NCBI RefSeq assembly: GCF_031432425.1
Contig: NZ_JAVKPH010000002.1
Span: forward strand, 186,001-250,000
DNA: 64,000 bases
From: Ruixingdingia sedimenti
Lineage (GTDB): Bacteria; Pseudomonadota; Alphaproteobacteria; Rhodobacterales; Rhodobacteraceae
Direction of reading: 5' to 3'
Shown: positions 24,939-34,042 of the stretch, piece after piece
Position numbering within the stretch: position 1 is the stretch's first letter
Layout: every line of letters begins with the position of its first letter
Position numbers and translations under genes: made by a program
Notes under the pieces: generated by a model
What the model was told of the DNA's origin: nothing
Seen by the model: the letters and a program-made list of their open reading frames with translations, nothing else
The model's database searches: none

Positions 24939-25820
24939 ATGACCACCGACCCCTTCGACGACCGCAAGGCCCGTGCCGCCCGGTGGTTCCGCGACTTGCG
25001 CGACCGGATCGTGGCGGCCTTCGAAGATCTGGAGGATGCGCAGCCCGGCGACACGGCACCGGGGCGGTTCGAGGTCACGCCCACCCGCCGCGCCGCCCCC
25101 GACGGGGGCGATGCCGGCGGCGGGCTGATGAGCGTGATGCGCGGCGGGCGGGTGTTCGAGAAGGTGGGGGTCAATGTCTCGACCGTCTTCGGCACATTGG
25201 GCGCGCGCGCGCAAAAGGCGATGGCGGCGCGCGGGGTGCCGGGGATGGCGGACGATCCCCGCTTCTGGGCCAGCGGCATCAGCCTCGTCGCGCATATGCA
25301 GAACCCGCATGCGCCGGCGGTGCACATGAACACCCGGATGTTCTGGACCCCGCATGCCTGGTGGTTCGGCGGCGGCGCCGATCTCAACCCCTGTATCGAA
25401 TACCCCGAGGACACCGCGCATTTCCACGCGCAGATGCAGGCGGCCTGCGATGCCCACGACGCGGCCTATTACCCCCGCTTCAAGGCCTGGGCGGACGAAT
25501 ATTTCTTCGTTCCGCACCGGGGCCGGGCGCGGGGCGTGGGGGGGATCTTCTACGACGACCACAACACCGGCGATTGGGACGCCGATTTCGCCTTCACCCG
25601 GTCCGTGGGCGCGGCCTTCCTGCCCGCCTTCCTGCCGCTGGCCGACCGCCGCCGCACCACGCCCTGGTCAACGGCCGACCGCGAGGTACAGCTGGTCCAC
25701 CGCGGGCTTTATGCCGAATACAACCTCGTCTACGACCGGGGCACGAAATTCGGGCTGGAAACCGGCCATGACGCCAATGCCGTGCTGATGAGCCTGCCGC
25801 CGGTGGCGAAATGGCCCTGA
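24939..25820 (+). CDS. hemF: Oxygen-dependent coproporphyrinogen III oxidase
   Basis: 293 aa. Signature segments are HMNTRMFWTPHAWWFGGGADLNP, GGIFYDDHNTGDWDADF and QLVHRGLYAEYNLVYDRGTKFGLETG. It converts coproporphyrinogen III to protoporphyrinogen IX with oxygen, a late step of heme (and bacteriochlorophyll) synthesis. The start has AGGAGG-type sequence upstream (CACAGGAGGAACCGCCC). hemE and hemC lie within 4 kb, but with unrelated genes between. Confidence 0.96.
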   Translation: MTTDPFDDRKARAARWFRDLRDRIVAAFEDLEDAQPGDTAPGRFEVTPTRRAAPDGGDAGGGLMSVMRGGRVFEKVGVNVSTVFGTLGARAQKAMAARGVPGMADDPRFWASGISLVAHMQNPHAPAVHMNTRMFWTPHAWWFGGGADLNPCIEYPEDTAHFHAQMQAACDAHDAAYYPRFKAWADEYFFVPHRGRARGVGGIFYDDHNTGDWDADFAFTRSVGAAFLPAFLPLADRRRTTPWSTADREVQLVHRGLYAEYNLVYDRGTKFGLETGHDANAVLMSLPPVAKWP

Positions 25821-25872
25821 GGGGCCTTCCGTCCGGGCGCGGCAAGGGCGGCGCGGCGCAGCGGGCCCTGGC

Positions 25873-26388
25873 TCAGTGCCCTTCCAGCAACTGCCGCACC
25901 CGGGTGCGGATCGCGGCCGAAGGCGCGCTGCGTCGCGCCTGCGCATGGGCCACCGCCACGGCCCGCAACGCCGGGTCGTCCGCCGACAGCGCGAAGAGCG
26001 CCGACAGCGCATAGGCCGCGACGATCCGGCTGCGATGGTCGAGGCTCGCCTCGGCAAGGGCGAAGGCCGCCGCCCGTTCCGCCGGATCGAGCCGCAGCCG
26101 CGGCAGCATCTGCAACAGATGCCAGCGCACCTCTTGCTGGGAAATCGCGGCAACGCTGCCCAGTAGGGTGTGCTTGTGCGGGGCAAGGCTGCCGTGATCG
26201 GCGCGCGTCGCCTTTTCCAGCGCGTCGGCCGCGCGGGTGGCGACGACGGGATCCGCATCCTGCATCAGCCGCACCGCCGCCGCGATGCCCCGCGCCGAGC
26301 CCGCGATCCGGCGCGCGACGGCATCCGCCTGCCCGATGGACCGCCGGTCGCCGCCTTCCAGAAGATGCCGCAGGTCCGCGTCTTCCAT
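25873..26388 (-). CDS. HEAT/ARM-repeat-like helical protein
   Basis: 171 aa, almost wholly helical with repeated units of about 35 residues (DPVVATRAADALEKATR ... QQEVRWHLLQMLPRLRL ... DHRSRIVAAYALSALFAL). This is the pattern of HEAT or PBS-lyase repeat proteins. Its partner is unknown. The start at 26388 (MEDADLRHLLEGGD) is preferred over an upstream start giving a proline-rich extension. It converges with hemF and diverges from the glycosyltransferase gene. Confidence 0.65.
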   Translation of the reverse strand: MEDADLRHLLEGGDRRSIGQADAVARRIAGSARGIAAAVRLMQDADPVVATRAADALEKATRADHGSLAPHKHTLLGSVAAISQQEVRWHLLQMLPRLRLDPAERAAAFALAEASLDHRSRIVAAYALSALFALSADDPALRAVAVAHAQARRSAPSAAIRTRVRQLLEGH

Positions 26389-26536
26389 CGGCGCAGCCTG
26401 CCACATCTGCCGTCCCCGCGCCAGCCGGGATGCGGCCGCGCCGGGTTGCCCCGGGGGCAAGGGCAGGCTAGCATCCCCCGGAATAGCTGGAGCGGGCATG
26501 GGCGTGACCGGATCGCAGACCCCGGGGGAGATGCTG

Positions 26537-27244
26537 ATGGGGCTGGTGGACCGGCTCTATGTCATCAACCTGCCCGTCCGGGCCGACCGCCGCCGCGACT
26601 TCGCGGGCGAGCTGCGCCGCATCGGCCTGTCGTTCGAGGATCCGCGCGTGGTGCTCTATCCCGCGCAGCGGCCGGACGAGCCCGGGGGCTTCGGGTCCGT
26701 CGGCGCGCATGGCGCGTTTCTGAGCCATCTGGGCGTGTGCGAGGCGGCGCTGACGGCGGGGGCGCGCGCCTTCTGCGTCTGCGAGGACGATCTGGATTTC
26801 CATCCCCGCTTCGCCGCCCGCATCGGGCCCTTGGCGTCGCTTCTCGGGGCGGTTCCGTGGGATATCGTCTATGCCGGCCATGACGGCACCGTCGCGGGCC
26901 GGGCGCTGGCGGGGCGGCCCGAGGTGCTGGAACTGGCCCCCGACCGCCCGGTGGGGCAGCTGCATTTCGTGCTGTTCCGGGCGGCGGCGGCGGTGCGGCT
27001 GCGCGACCATCTGCGCGCGATGCTGCAAGGGCCGGGGCAGGGCACGCCGATGCCGGTGGATGCGGCGATCGCCATGTTCCGCGCGGCGAACCCCGACCTG
27101 CGGACGCTGGCCATCGCCCCCCCGCTCGGCCATCAGCGCCCCTCGCGCGCCGACATCGCGCGGCTGCCACTTTATGACCGGCTGCCGGTGCTGCGCGACA
27201 TGGCCGATGTGCTGCGGGGGCTGCGGCGGCGGCTGTCGGCGTAG
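26537..27244 (+). CDS. Glycosyltransferase family 25 protein
   Basis: 235 aa. The N-terminus VDRLYVINLPVRADRRRDF is the family-25 pattern and FCVCEDDLDFHPRF supplies the acidic metal-binding stretch. Family-25 enzymes add sugars to LPS or LOS cores. The ATG at 26537 has GGGGGAG at 26524-26530 with good spacing; an ATG at 26498, also with GGAG upstream, would add 13 residues. Repeat copy B follows the stop. Confidence 0.8.
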   Translation: MGLVDRLYVINLPVRADRRRDFAGELRRIGLSFEDPRVVLYPAQRPDEPGGFGSVGAHGAFLSHLGVCEAALTAGARAFCVCEDDLDFHPRFAARIGPLASLLGAVPWDIVYAGHDGTVAGRALAGRPEVLELAPDRPVGQLHFVLFRAAAAVRLRDHLRAMLQGPGQGTPMPVDAAIAMFRAANPDLRTLAIAPPLGHQRPSRADIARLPLYDRLPVLRDMADVLRGLRRRLSA

Positions 27245-27250
27245 GGGGCC

Positions 27251-27500
27251 GATATTCGCGCGATGGTCTGGCCGGGCGGGATCAGGAAACGCATTGCGTT
27301 TCCCCCGCCCGTTCGCGCGGCAGTGCCGTTGGAGACGGAGATGCCGGGCAACCCGGGTAGGCCAGCGCCTGCCCCGGCGGGCGAGTAGCGCCCGCCATGG
27401 GCGGGGCGGGCGCTGGCCGGGGGCTTGGGGCCCCCGGCCGGGGCAACTCCACAGACATCGCGGTGGCGAAGGCACGCGCCTTCGCCAGCCAAGCGGCAGG
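27251..27500 (+). repeat. Dispersed modular repeat, copy B (full form)
   Basis: About 250 bp between two convergent genes (glycosyltransferase stop 27244, hemE stop 27519). Left module 27251-27358 matches copy C, the middle GC-rich module 27360-27445 matches copy A, and the right module 27466-27495 matches both. The middle contains nested inverted repeats (GCCCCGGC ... GCCGGGGC). No gene is visible inside. Confidence 0.82.
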
Positions 27501-27518
27501 GGTGATTGTCGATCTATC

Positions 27519-28553
27519 CTAACCGGCGCTGCGCACCGTCTCGATCATCAGGCGCACGTTCTCGGGGTCGGCATCGGGGGTGATTCCATGGCCGAGGTTG
27601 AAGATATGCGGCCCGCCCCGGAACGCCTCGACCACGCGGCGGGTTTCGTGCACCAGCGCCGCGCCGCCCGTGACCATATGCCGCGGGTCCAGATTGCCCT
27701 GCACGCAGCCATCCACCTGCACCTTTTCCGCCGCCCAGTCCGGGCTGACCGAATTGTCCAGCGCCACGCAATCCGCCCCCGTCGCGCGGGCGAAGCCGAT
27801 GTAGCGCTCGCCCGCCTCGCGCGGGAAGGCGATCACCGGCAGGCCGGGGTGGCGGGCCTTGAGGGCGGCGATGATGCGCCGGTTGGGCGCCACGCAGAAA
27901 TCGTCGAAATCCTGCCCCTTGAGGCTGCCGGCCCAACTGTCGAACAGCTTCACCACCTCTGCCCCCGCCTGCACCTGACGCGACAGATATTCCACCGTCG
28001 CCTCGGCCAGCAGGTCGATCAGCGCGGCAAAGGCGGCGCGGTCGGCGGCCTTGAAGCCATGCGCCGGCCCCTGATCGGGCGTGCCTCGCCCGGCGACCAT
28101 ATAGCTCGCCACCGTCCAGGGCGACCCGGCAAAGCCGATCAGCGTGGTCTCGCGCGGCAGTTCGCGCGCAAGGATCGCGACGGTTTCGTAGACCGGGGAC
28201 AGCCGGTCGTGGATCGCCCCTGCCGGTTTCAGCGCCGCCACCCCCGCGGCATCGGTCACGGTCGAAAGCCGCGGCCCCTCGCCTTCCGCGAACCACAGAT
28301 CCGCGCCGAGCGCCTGCGCGATCAAGAGGATGTCGGCGAACAGGATCGCCGCGTCGAAGCCGAAGCGGCGGATCGGCTGCAACGTCACCTCCGCCGCCAG
28401 ATCGGGATTGTAGCACAGCGACAGGAAATCCCCCGCCTGCGCCCGCGTGGCGCGGTATTCGGGCAGGTAGCGCCCGGCCTGCCGCATCATCCACACCGGC
28501 GGGGTGGGCAGCACCTCGCCCCTCAGCGCGCGCAGGATCGTCTTGTCTGTCAT
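27519..28553 (-). CDS. hemE: Uroporphyrinogen decarboxylase
   Basis: 344 aa, full length. The N-terminal signature PPVWMMRQAGRYLPEYR and the later FAGSPWTVASYMVAGRG and LFDSWAG are diagnostic. It decarboxylates the four acetate side chains of uroporphyrinogen III to give coproporphyrinogen III. It diverges from hemC across 127 bp, a shared promoter region. Confidence 0.97.
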   Translation of the reverse strand: MTDKTILRALRGEVLPTPPVWMMRQAGRYLPEYRATRAQAGDFLSLCYNPDLAAEVTLQPIRRFGFDAAILFADILLIAQALGADLWFAEGEGPRLSTVTDAAGVAALKPAGAIHDRLSPVYETVAILARELPRETTLIGFAGSPWTVASYMVAGRGTPDQGPAHGFKAADRAAFAALIDLLAEATVEYLSRQVQAGAEVVKLFDSWAGSLKGQDFDDFCVAPNRRIIAALKARHPGLPVIAFPREAGERYIGFARATGADCVALDNSVSPDWAAEKVQVDGCVQGNLDPRHMVTGGAALVHETRRVVEAFRGGPHIFNLGHGITPDADPENVRLMIETVRSAG

Positions 28554-28680
28554 GGCTTCCCCCCGGGTTGCGGCGCCCCTGCCTTGCCCGCCGCGCCCGG
28601 GTTGTCAATAGCATCGGGACGGGACAGGCGGGCCAAGCGGGGGAGTTGCCAGCGCCGCGCCCCGGCGCTAAGGCAGGGCC

Positions 28681-29628
28681 ATGACCCAAGCCCTGCCCAC
28701 CCCGCTTTCCCCCCTGCGCATCGGCACCCGCGGCTCGCCGCTCGCGCTTGCACAGGCGCATGAGACGCGCGACCGGCTGATGGCGGCGCATGGCCTGCCC
28801 GCCGAGGCGTTCGAGATCGTGGTCATCAAGACCACGGGCGACCGCGTGCTCGACCGGCCGCTGAAGGACATCGGCGGCAAGGGCCTGTTCACCAAGGAAA
28901 TCGAGGACGCGCTGCTCGACGGCTCCATCGACATCGCGGTGCATTCGATGAAGGACATGCCGGTGGCGCAGCCCGCCGGGCTGGCGCTCGACTGCTACCT
29001 GCCGCGCGAGGATGTGCGCGATGCCTTCGTCTCGCCCCATGTCGAACGGCTGGCGGATCTGCCGCAGGGCGCGGTGGTGGGCTCGTCGTCCCTGCGCCGG
29101 CGGGCGCAGCTGGCGTATCGGCGGCCCGACCTGAAACTGGTCGAATTCCGCGGCAACGTGCAGACGCGGTTGCAGAAGCTGGCCGATGGCGTGGCGGTGG
29201 CGACGTTCCTGGCGATGGCGGGGCTGAACCGGTTGGGCCGCGCCGATGTCGCGCGGTCGGCGATCGCGGTGGAAGACATGCTGCCCGCCGTGGCGCAGGG
29301 CGCCATCGGGGTGGAACGGCGCGCGGGCGACGCGCGCGCGGCGGCGCTGCTGGCGGCGATCCATGACGGGCCCACGGGGCTGCGGCTGGCGGCGGAACGG
29401 GCCTATCTGGCAACGCTCGACGGCAGTTGCCAGACCCCGATCGCGGGGCTGGCCCTGCTGGAAGGGGACGAGATCTGGCTGCGCGGCGAGATCCTGCGCC
29501 CCGACGGGTCGGAGGCCATCGCCGGCGAGGCCCGCGGCCCCGCGGCCGACGGCGCGGCTTTGGGCGATGATCTGGCCCGGCGGCTGCTGGCCCAGGCCCC
29601 GCGCGGGTTCTTCGACGCGCACCCGTAG
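28681..29628 (+). CDS. hemC: Hydroxymethylbilane synthase (porphobilinogen deaminase)
   Basis: 315 aa. IGTRGSPLALAQA at the N-terminus, HSMKDMP near 88-94, and the dipyrromethane-cofactor cysteine C250 in DGSCQTPIAG are all present. It polymerises four porphobilinogen units into hydroxymethylbilane. It is divergent from hemE. No clear TGT-N12-ACA (CrtJ/PpsR-type) site was found between them. Confidence 0.97.
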   Translation: MTQALPTPLSPLRIGTRGSPLALAQAHETRDRLMAAHGLPAEAFEIVVIKTTGDRVLDRPLKDIGGKGLFTKEIEDALLDGSIDIAVHSMKDMPVAQPAGLALDCYLPREDVRDAFVSPHVERLADLPQGAVVGSSSLRRRAQLAYRRPDLKLVEFRGNVQTRLQKLADGVAVATFLAMAGLNRLGRADVARSAIAVEDMLPAVAQGAIGVERRAGDARAAALLAAIHDGPTGLRLAAERAYLATLDGSCQTPIAGLALLEGDEIWLRGEILRPDGSEAIAGEARGPAADGAALGDDLARRLLAQAPRGFFDAHP

Positions 29629-29793
29629 CGCCGACCGGGGCCGAAGCCGGGGCAAGCCCCGGCCTGTGGACGTATGGATCATGATGCGTCCCGCCGGGCG
29701 ATGGTGCCGGTGCTTCCGTTGGTGGCGCGCCGCGCCACCGGCAGAACCGCCGGGCGGGGCGGTCGCCGGGGAGGAGCAGCCATTTCATCTTGC

Positions 29794-29815
29794 CCCAAAT
29801 ACTCCCGCCGGAGGC
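29794..29815 (-). repeat. CCTCCGGCGGG / TATTTGGGG element, single copy
   Basis: On the minus strand this reads GCCTCCGGCGGG followed by AGTATTTGGG, and it is preceded by GCTGTCGGCA as in the copy at 11431-11462. It lies in the 235-bp gene-free gap between hemC and tesA. Confidence 0.7.
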
Positions 29816-29863
29816 TGCCGACAGCACACACGGGGCACAAGCCGTGGGAGGAAGGTCCGGCGC

Positions 29864-30529
29864 TCAGCCCCCCGCCTCGATCCGCGCCAGCAGGTCGAGC
29901 ACCCTGGGCCCGAGCGCCTCGACCACCAGATCAACACCGGCGGCGGAGGGGTGGATGCCGTCGGGCTGTATCAGCCGGGCGCGGGCGGCGGGGTCTTCCA
30001 GCGCGCCCATCAGCGGGGCCATGAGGTTTTCGGCCAGCAGCGCGCCGTGGCGGGTGGCGAGATCGGGATAGATCGCCTCGAACTCCGCCTTGTAGGCGGG
30101 GCCGTAGTTGCCCGGCGCCGCCATGCCGACCAGCAGCACCGGCAGGCCCTTTCCGCCCGCCGCGGTCAGGATCGCGTCCAGATTGGCGCGCGCCTCGGCC
30201 GGGGGCAGGCCGCGCAGCATGTCGTTGCCGCCGAGCGCGACGATGATCCCGTCCGCCGGTTCGGCCAGCGTCCAGCCGATGCGGGCCGCGCCGCCTGCGG
30301 TGGTGTCGCCCGACACGCCCGCGTTCACCAGCCGCACCGCCGCCCCCTGCGCGCGCAGCCAGCCTTCCAGCCGCGGCACCAGCCCCTGTTCGGGGGCGAG
30401 GCCATAGCCCTGCGTCAGGCTGTCGCCGAAGGCGATGATGACATGTTCGCCTTCCGCCGCGGCGGGGGTGGCAAGGGGGGCAAGGATCAGCAAAAGCATG
30501 GCAAGAAGCTTGCCGAATGCCTGTGGCAT
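29864..30529 (-). CDS. tesA: Arylesterase / TesA-type SGNH hydrolase
   Basis: 221 aa with a Sec signal peptide (MPQAFGKLLAMLLLILAPLA, cleavage after AAA). SGNH blocks are visible: block I FGDSLTQGYGL, block II around GVSGDTTAGG, block III ALGGNDMLRG, and block V DGIHPSAAG. It should be a periplasmic esterase/thioesterase/lysophospholipase. Its divergent pairing with a YbbA/YbbP ABC system matches E. coli tesA-ybbA-ybbP. Confidence 0.93.
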   Translation of the reverse strand: MPQAFGKLLAMLLLILAPLATPAAAEGEHVIIAFGDSLTQGYGLAPEQGLVPRLEGWLRAQGAAVRLVNAGVSGDTTAGGAARIGWTLAEPADGIIVALGGNDMLRGLPPAEARANLDAILTAAGGKGLPVLLVGMAAPGNYGPAYKAEFEAIYPDLATRHGALLAENLMAPLMGALEDPAARARLIQPDGIHPSAAGVDLVVEALGPRVLDLLARIEAGG

Positions 30530-30569
30530 CCCATATGCGGCAGTGCAGAACCGACCGAGGAGCCCCCGC

Positions 30570-31280
30570 ATGCCCGAGACAGACCGCAGCACCGGCCCCG
30601 CCATCGAACTGAACGACGCAAGGCTGGTGCTGGACGGCAATGCCGGGCCGGTGGCGATCCTGCACGGGATCGGCCTGACGGTGGCGCGGGGGGAAAGCGT
30701 GGGGCTGGTCGGGCCTTCGGGGTCGGGCAAATCGTCGCTCCTGATGCTCATGGGCGGGCTGGAACGGGCCACGTCGGGCACCGTGCGGGCGCTCGGCCAG
30801 GACCTCACCGCGATGGACGAGGACCGGCTGGCGCGGTTCCGCAGGGGGAATATGGGGGTGGTGTTCCAGTCCTTCCACCTGATTCCGACGATGACGGCGC
30901 TGGAAAATGTCGCGATCCCGCTGGAAATCGCCGGGGCGGAGGATGCCTTCGCCCGGGCGGAGGCGGAATTGCGCGCCGTGGGGCTCGGCGCGCGGATGGA
31001 CCATTACCCGGCGCAGCTGTCGGGGGGCGAACAGCAGCGCGTGGCGCTGGCCCGCGCGGTGGTGGCGCGGCCGGCGATCCTGCTGGCGGACGAGCCGACG
31101 GGCAACCTCGACGGCGCGACGGGGGCGGCGATCATGGAACTGCTGTTCGGCCTGCGCGACCGGCACGGGGCGACGCTGGTGCTGGTGACGCATGCGCCGG
31201 ACCTTGCCGCGCGCTGCGACCGGGTGGTGCGGCTGGCCGACGGCCGGCTGGCGCCGACGGCGGCGGAGGCCGCGGCATGA
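30570..31280 (+). CDS. ybbA: ABC transporter ATP-binding protein, YbbA/LolD type
   Basis: 236 aa. Walker A GPSGSGKSS, Q-loop FQSFHLIPTMTALENVAIPLE, signature LSGGEQQRVALARA, Walker B ILLADEPTGNLD and switch H in VTHAPDLA are intact. It belongs to the MacB/LolD/FtsE branch that pairs with FtsX-like permeases. It starts 40 bp from the divergent tesA. Confidence 0.92.
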   Translation: MPETDRSTGPAIELNDARLVLDGNAGPVAILHGIGLTVARGESVGLVGPSGSGKSSLLMLMGGLERATSGTVRALGQDLTAMDEDRLARFRRGNMGVVFQSFHLIPTMTALENVAIPLEIAGAEDAFARAEAELRAVGLGARMDHYPAQLSGGEQQRVALARAVVARPAILLADEPTGNLDGATGAAIMELLFGLRDRHGATLVLVTHAPDLAARCDRVVRLADGRLAPTAAEAAA

Positions 31281-31291
31281 GCGGGCGGGGC

Positions 31292-31352
31292 GCGGATCTT
31301 CCTGCCGGAAGATCCGCCGCGCGGCGGCGGGGGCGCGGGCTGAAGCCCGCGC
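31292..31352. other. Two strong hairpins between ybbA and ybbP
   Basis: GCGGATCTTCC (31292-31302) pairs perfectly with GGAAGATCCGC (31307-31317) over a TGCC loop. GCGCGGGCT (31333-31341) pairs with AGCCCGCGC (31344-31352). Neither has a T-tract. They fill most of the 112-nt gap in an otherwise compact operon. Confidence 0.7.
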
Positions 31353-31392
31353 AGCGGGCGCCGGGCCTGCGTCGGGGGCGGGGGCAACCGGC

Positions 31393-33927
31393 ATGGGGCT
31401 GAGGCTGGCGGCACGGATCGCCCGGCGCGAATTGCGCGGCGGGTTCGCGGGGTTGCGGGTGCTGCTGGTCTGCCTCGCGCTCGGCGTGGCGGCCATCGCG
31501 GCGGTGGGGGTGGTGCGCGCCTCGATCGCGGCGGGGCTCGACCGGCAGGGGGCGGTGCTTCTGGGCGGCGATGCGCAGATGGAATTCACCTACCGCTTCG
31601 CCGCACCCGAGGAACGCGCCTTCATGGACCGCGTGGCCGGGGCGGTGTCGGAGGTGGTGGATTTCCGGTCCCTCGCCGTGGTGGGCGCGGGCGAGGGGGC
31701 CGACCGCGCGCTGACCCAGGTCAAGGCGGTGGACGGGCTCTGGCCGCTTCTGGGCGCGCCGGTGCTGGACCCGCCGATGGGTATCGCCGCGGCGCTGGCG
31801 GGCGTGGATGGCCTGCCCGGCGCGGTGATGGACCCGGTGCTGGCCGACCGTCTGGGGCTGGCCGCGGGCGGGCGCTTCCGTCTCGGGCTACAGGAGTTCG
31901 TGCTGATGGCCCTGCTGGTCCGCGAACCCGACGCGGCGCTCGGCGGGATCGGCCTTGGGCCCCGCACCATCGTCGCCACCCCGGCGCTGGCGGATTCGGG
32001 CCTGTTGCAGCCCGGCACGCTGTTCCAGACGCAATACCGCCTGCGCCTGCCGCCGGGGACCGCGCTCGCCCCCCTGCGGGCAGAGGCGGTGGCGGCCTTC
32101 CGCGACACCGGCATGCGCTGGCAGGACCGCACCCGCGCCGCCCCGGGGGTGGAGCGGTTCGTGGACCGGATCGGGGCGTTTCTGGTCATCGTCGGGCTGG
32201 CGGGGCTGATCGTCGGCGGCGTGGGCGTGGCGGCGGCGGTGCGCGCCTGGCTCGACCGGCGGGTCGAGGGGATGGCGACGCTGCGGGTGCTGGGGGCCGA
32301 TACCGGCACGCTGGTGGCGGCGGCGCTGATGCAGGTGGGCGCGATCGCCCTGGCGGGTGTGGTTCTGGGGCTGGTGATCGGCGCGGGCCTGCCGATGGCG
32401 GCGGCGCCGCTGCTGGCCGCGGCTTTGCCGGTGCCGGCGGTGTTCGCCCCCTGGCCCGCGCCGCTGGCCGAGGCCGCGTTCTACGGGCTGATGACGGCGG
32501 CGCTCTTCACGCTCTGGCCGCTGGCGCGGGTGACGCGGATCAAGGCGGCGGCGCTTTACCGGGCCTCGGCGGGCGGGGCGGGGGGCTGGCCGGGTGCGGC
32601 CTGGGTCGCGGCCATCGCCGCGCTGGCGGTGGCGCTGGTCGCGGCGGCGGCGCTGCTGTCGGGTGCGGCGGCGCTCGCGCTCTGGTCGGCGGCGGGGATC
32701 ATGGCGGCGCTGGTGGTGCTGTGGGCGGCGGCGCGGGCGGTGCGCTGGCTCGCGCGGCGGCTGGCGCGGGCGCGGGCGGTACGGGGGCGGCCGGGGCTGC
32801 GGCTGGCGCTGGCCGCCATCGGCGCGCCGGGGGCGGAAACGGGGGCGGTGATCCTGTCGCTCGGCCTCGGGCTGTCGGTGCTGGCGGCGGTGGGGCAGAT
32901 CGACACCAACCTGCGCCGCGCCATCGCGCAGGACCTGCCGGACCGCGCACCGGCCTATTTCTTCGTCGATATCCAGAACGACCAGATCGGGGCCTTCCGC
33001 GAACGGCTGGAATCCGACCCGGGCGTCAGCCGCATCGACAGCGCGCCGATGCTGCGCGGGATCCTGACGCGGATCAACGGCCGCCCGGCGGCAGAGGTCG
33101 CGGGCGACCACTGGGTGCTGCGCGGCGACCGGGGCGTCAGCTATGCCGTCACACCGCCGCCCAACACCACGATCACCGCCGGGCGCTGGTGGCCCGCCGG
33201 CCACGAGGGCCCGCCCGAGGTGAGCTTTGCCGCGGACGAGGCCGCCGAACTGGGGCTGACCCTCGGCGACCGGATCACCGTCAACATCCTCGGCCGCGAC
33301 ATCGAGGCCGAGATCACCAGCCTGCGCGAGGTGCGGTTCGAGACGGCGGGGATCGGCTTCGTCATGATCATGTCGCCCGACGCGCTGGCCGGCGCGCCGC
33401 ATACCCATATCGCCACCGTCTATGCCGCCCCCGAACGCGAGGCCCCGATCCTGCGCGAGACCGCGGGCGCCTTTCCCAACATCACGGCGATCCGGGTGCG
33501 CGAGGCGGTGGAACGCGCGGCCGAGGCGCTTTCCGCCATCGCCTCGGCCACCGCGCTGGCGGCGGGGGTGACGCTGCTGACCGGGATGGTGGTGCTGATC
33601 GCGGCCGCCGCGGCGGGCGAACGCGCGCGGCTTTACGAGGCGGCGGTGCTGCGCACGCTCGGCGCCACGCGGGGGCGGATATTGGCGTCCTTCGCGCTCA
33701 GGGCCGCGCTGATGGGGGCGGCGGCGGGGGCGGTGGCGATCCTTGCCGGCGCGGCGGGGGCCTGGGCGGTGATGACCTTCGTGATGGAGGCGCCCTTCGC
33801 CTTCGCCCCCCTTCCCGCGCTGGCCATCGTCGCGGGGGGCGTGGGCGCGGTGCTGCTGGCGGGGCTGGCCTTCGCGCTGCGCCCGCTGGCGGCGCGCCCG
33901 GCGCAGGTGCTGCGCGCGCGGGATTGA
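31393..33927 (+). CDS. ybbP: ABC transporter permease, YbbP (FtsX/MacB-like)
   Basis: 844 aa. An N-terminal helix is followed by a periplasmic domain, three TM helices near residues 265-370, a second group near 390-510 (very Ala-rich) and a second periplasmic domain (QDLPDRAPAYFFVDIQNDQ ...). The C-terminal FtsX domain has three TM segments from about 715. This double-FtsX plan is that of YbbP. Such systems are mechanotransmission-type machines; the substrate is unknown. An in-frame alternative start upstream was rejected because the intervening hairpins are non-coding in character. Confidence 0.9.
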   Translation: MGLRLAARIARRELRGGFAGLRVLLVCLALGVAAIAAVGVVRASIAAGLDRQGAVLLGGDAQMEFTYRFAAPEERAFMDRVAGAVSEVVDFRSLAVVGAGEGADRALTQVKAVDGLWPLLGAPVLDPPMGIAAALAGVDGLPGAVMDPVLADRLGLAAGGRFRLGLQEFVLMALLVREPDAALGGIGLGPRTIVATPALADSGLLQPGTLFQTQYRLRLPPGTALAPLRAEAVAAFRDTGMRWQDRTRAAPGVERFVDRIGAFLVIVGLAGLIVGGVGVAAAVRAWLDRRVEGMATLRVLGADTGTLVAAALMQVGAIALAGVVLGLVIGAGLPMAAAPLLAAALPVPAVFAPWPAPLAEAAFYGLMTAALFTLWPLARVTRIKAAALYRASAGGAGGWPGAAWVAAIAALAVALVAAAALLSGAAALALWSAAGIMAALVVLWAAARAVRWLARRLARARAVRGRPGLRLALAAIGAPGAETGAVILSLGLGLSVLAAVGQIDTNLRRAIAQDLPDRAPAYFFVDIQNDQIGAFRERLESDPGVSRIDSAPMLRGILTRINGRPAAEVAGDHWVLRGDRGVSYAVTPPPNTTITAGRWWPAGHEGPPEVSFAADEAAELGLTLGDRITVNILGRDIEAEITSLREVRFETAGIGFVMIMSPDALAGAPHTHIATVYAAPEREAPILRETAGAFPNITAIRVREAVERAAEALSAIASATALAAGVTLLTGMVVLIAAAAAGERARLYEAAVLRTLGATRGRILASFALRAALMGAAAGAVAILAGAAGAWAVMTFVMEAPFAFAPLPALAIVAGGVGAVLLAGLAFALRPLAARPAQVLRARD

Positions 33928-33944
33928 GGCGCCGCTTCGGGTAG

Positions 33945-34042
33945 GGGGGCGGCGCCGGGGCGCTGCCCGTGCCGGCTGGTTCCCGAACCAGCGGCGAACC
34001 ATCCGGCATCCAAGGATATTCAAGGACAGAAAGTGAACAGGG
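33945..34042 (-). repeat. Dispersed repeat with CACTTTCTGTCC core, copy D3
   Basis: On the minus strand: CTGTTCACTTTCTGTCC, TTGAATATCC, then GGATGGTTCGCCG and the hairpin CTGGTTCGGGAACCAG. It is a diverged full-length copy of the 18737 and 24737 elements, placed after ybbP. Confidence 0.75.

Noticed and set aside
28554..28680. Possible CrtJ/PpsR site (TGT-N12-ACA) between hemE and hemC
   Set aside because: TGT and ACA occur, but with an 18-bp spacer, so the consensus is not met.
31277..31402. A 41-codon frame starting at the ATGA overlap after ybbA
   Set aside because: It is Arg/Gly/Pro-rich, spans two hairpins, and has no sign of coding; it was treated as spacer or repeat sequence.
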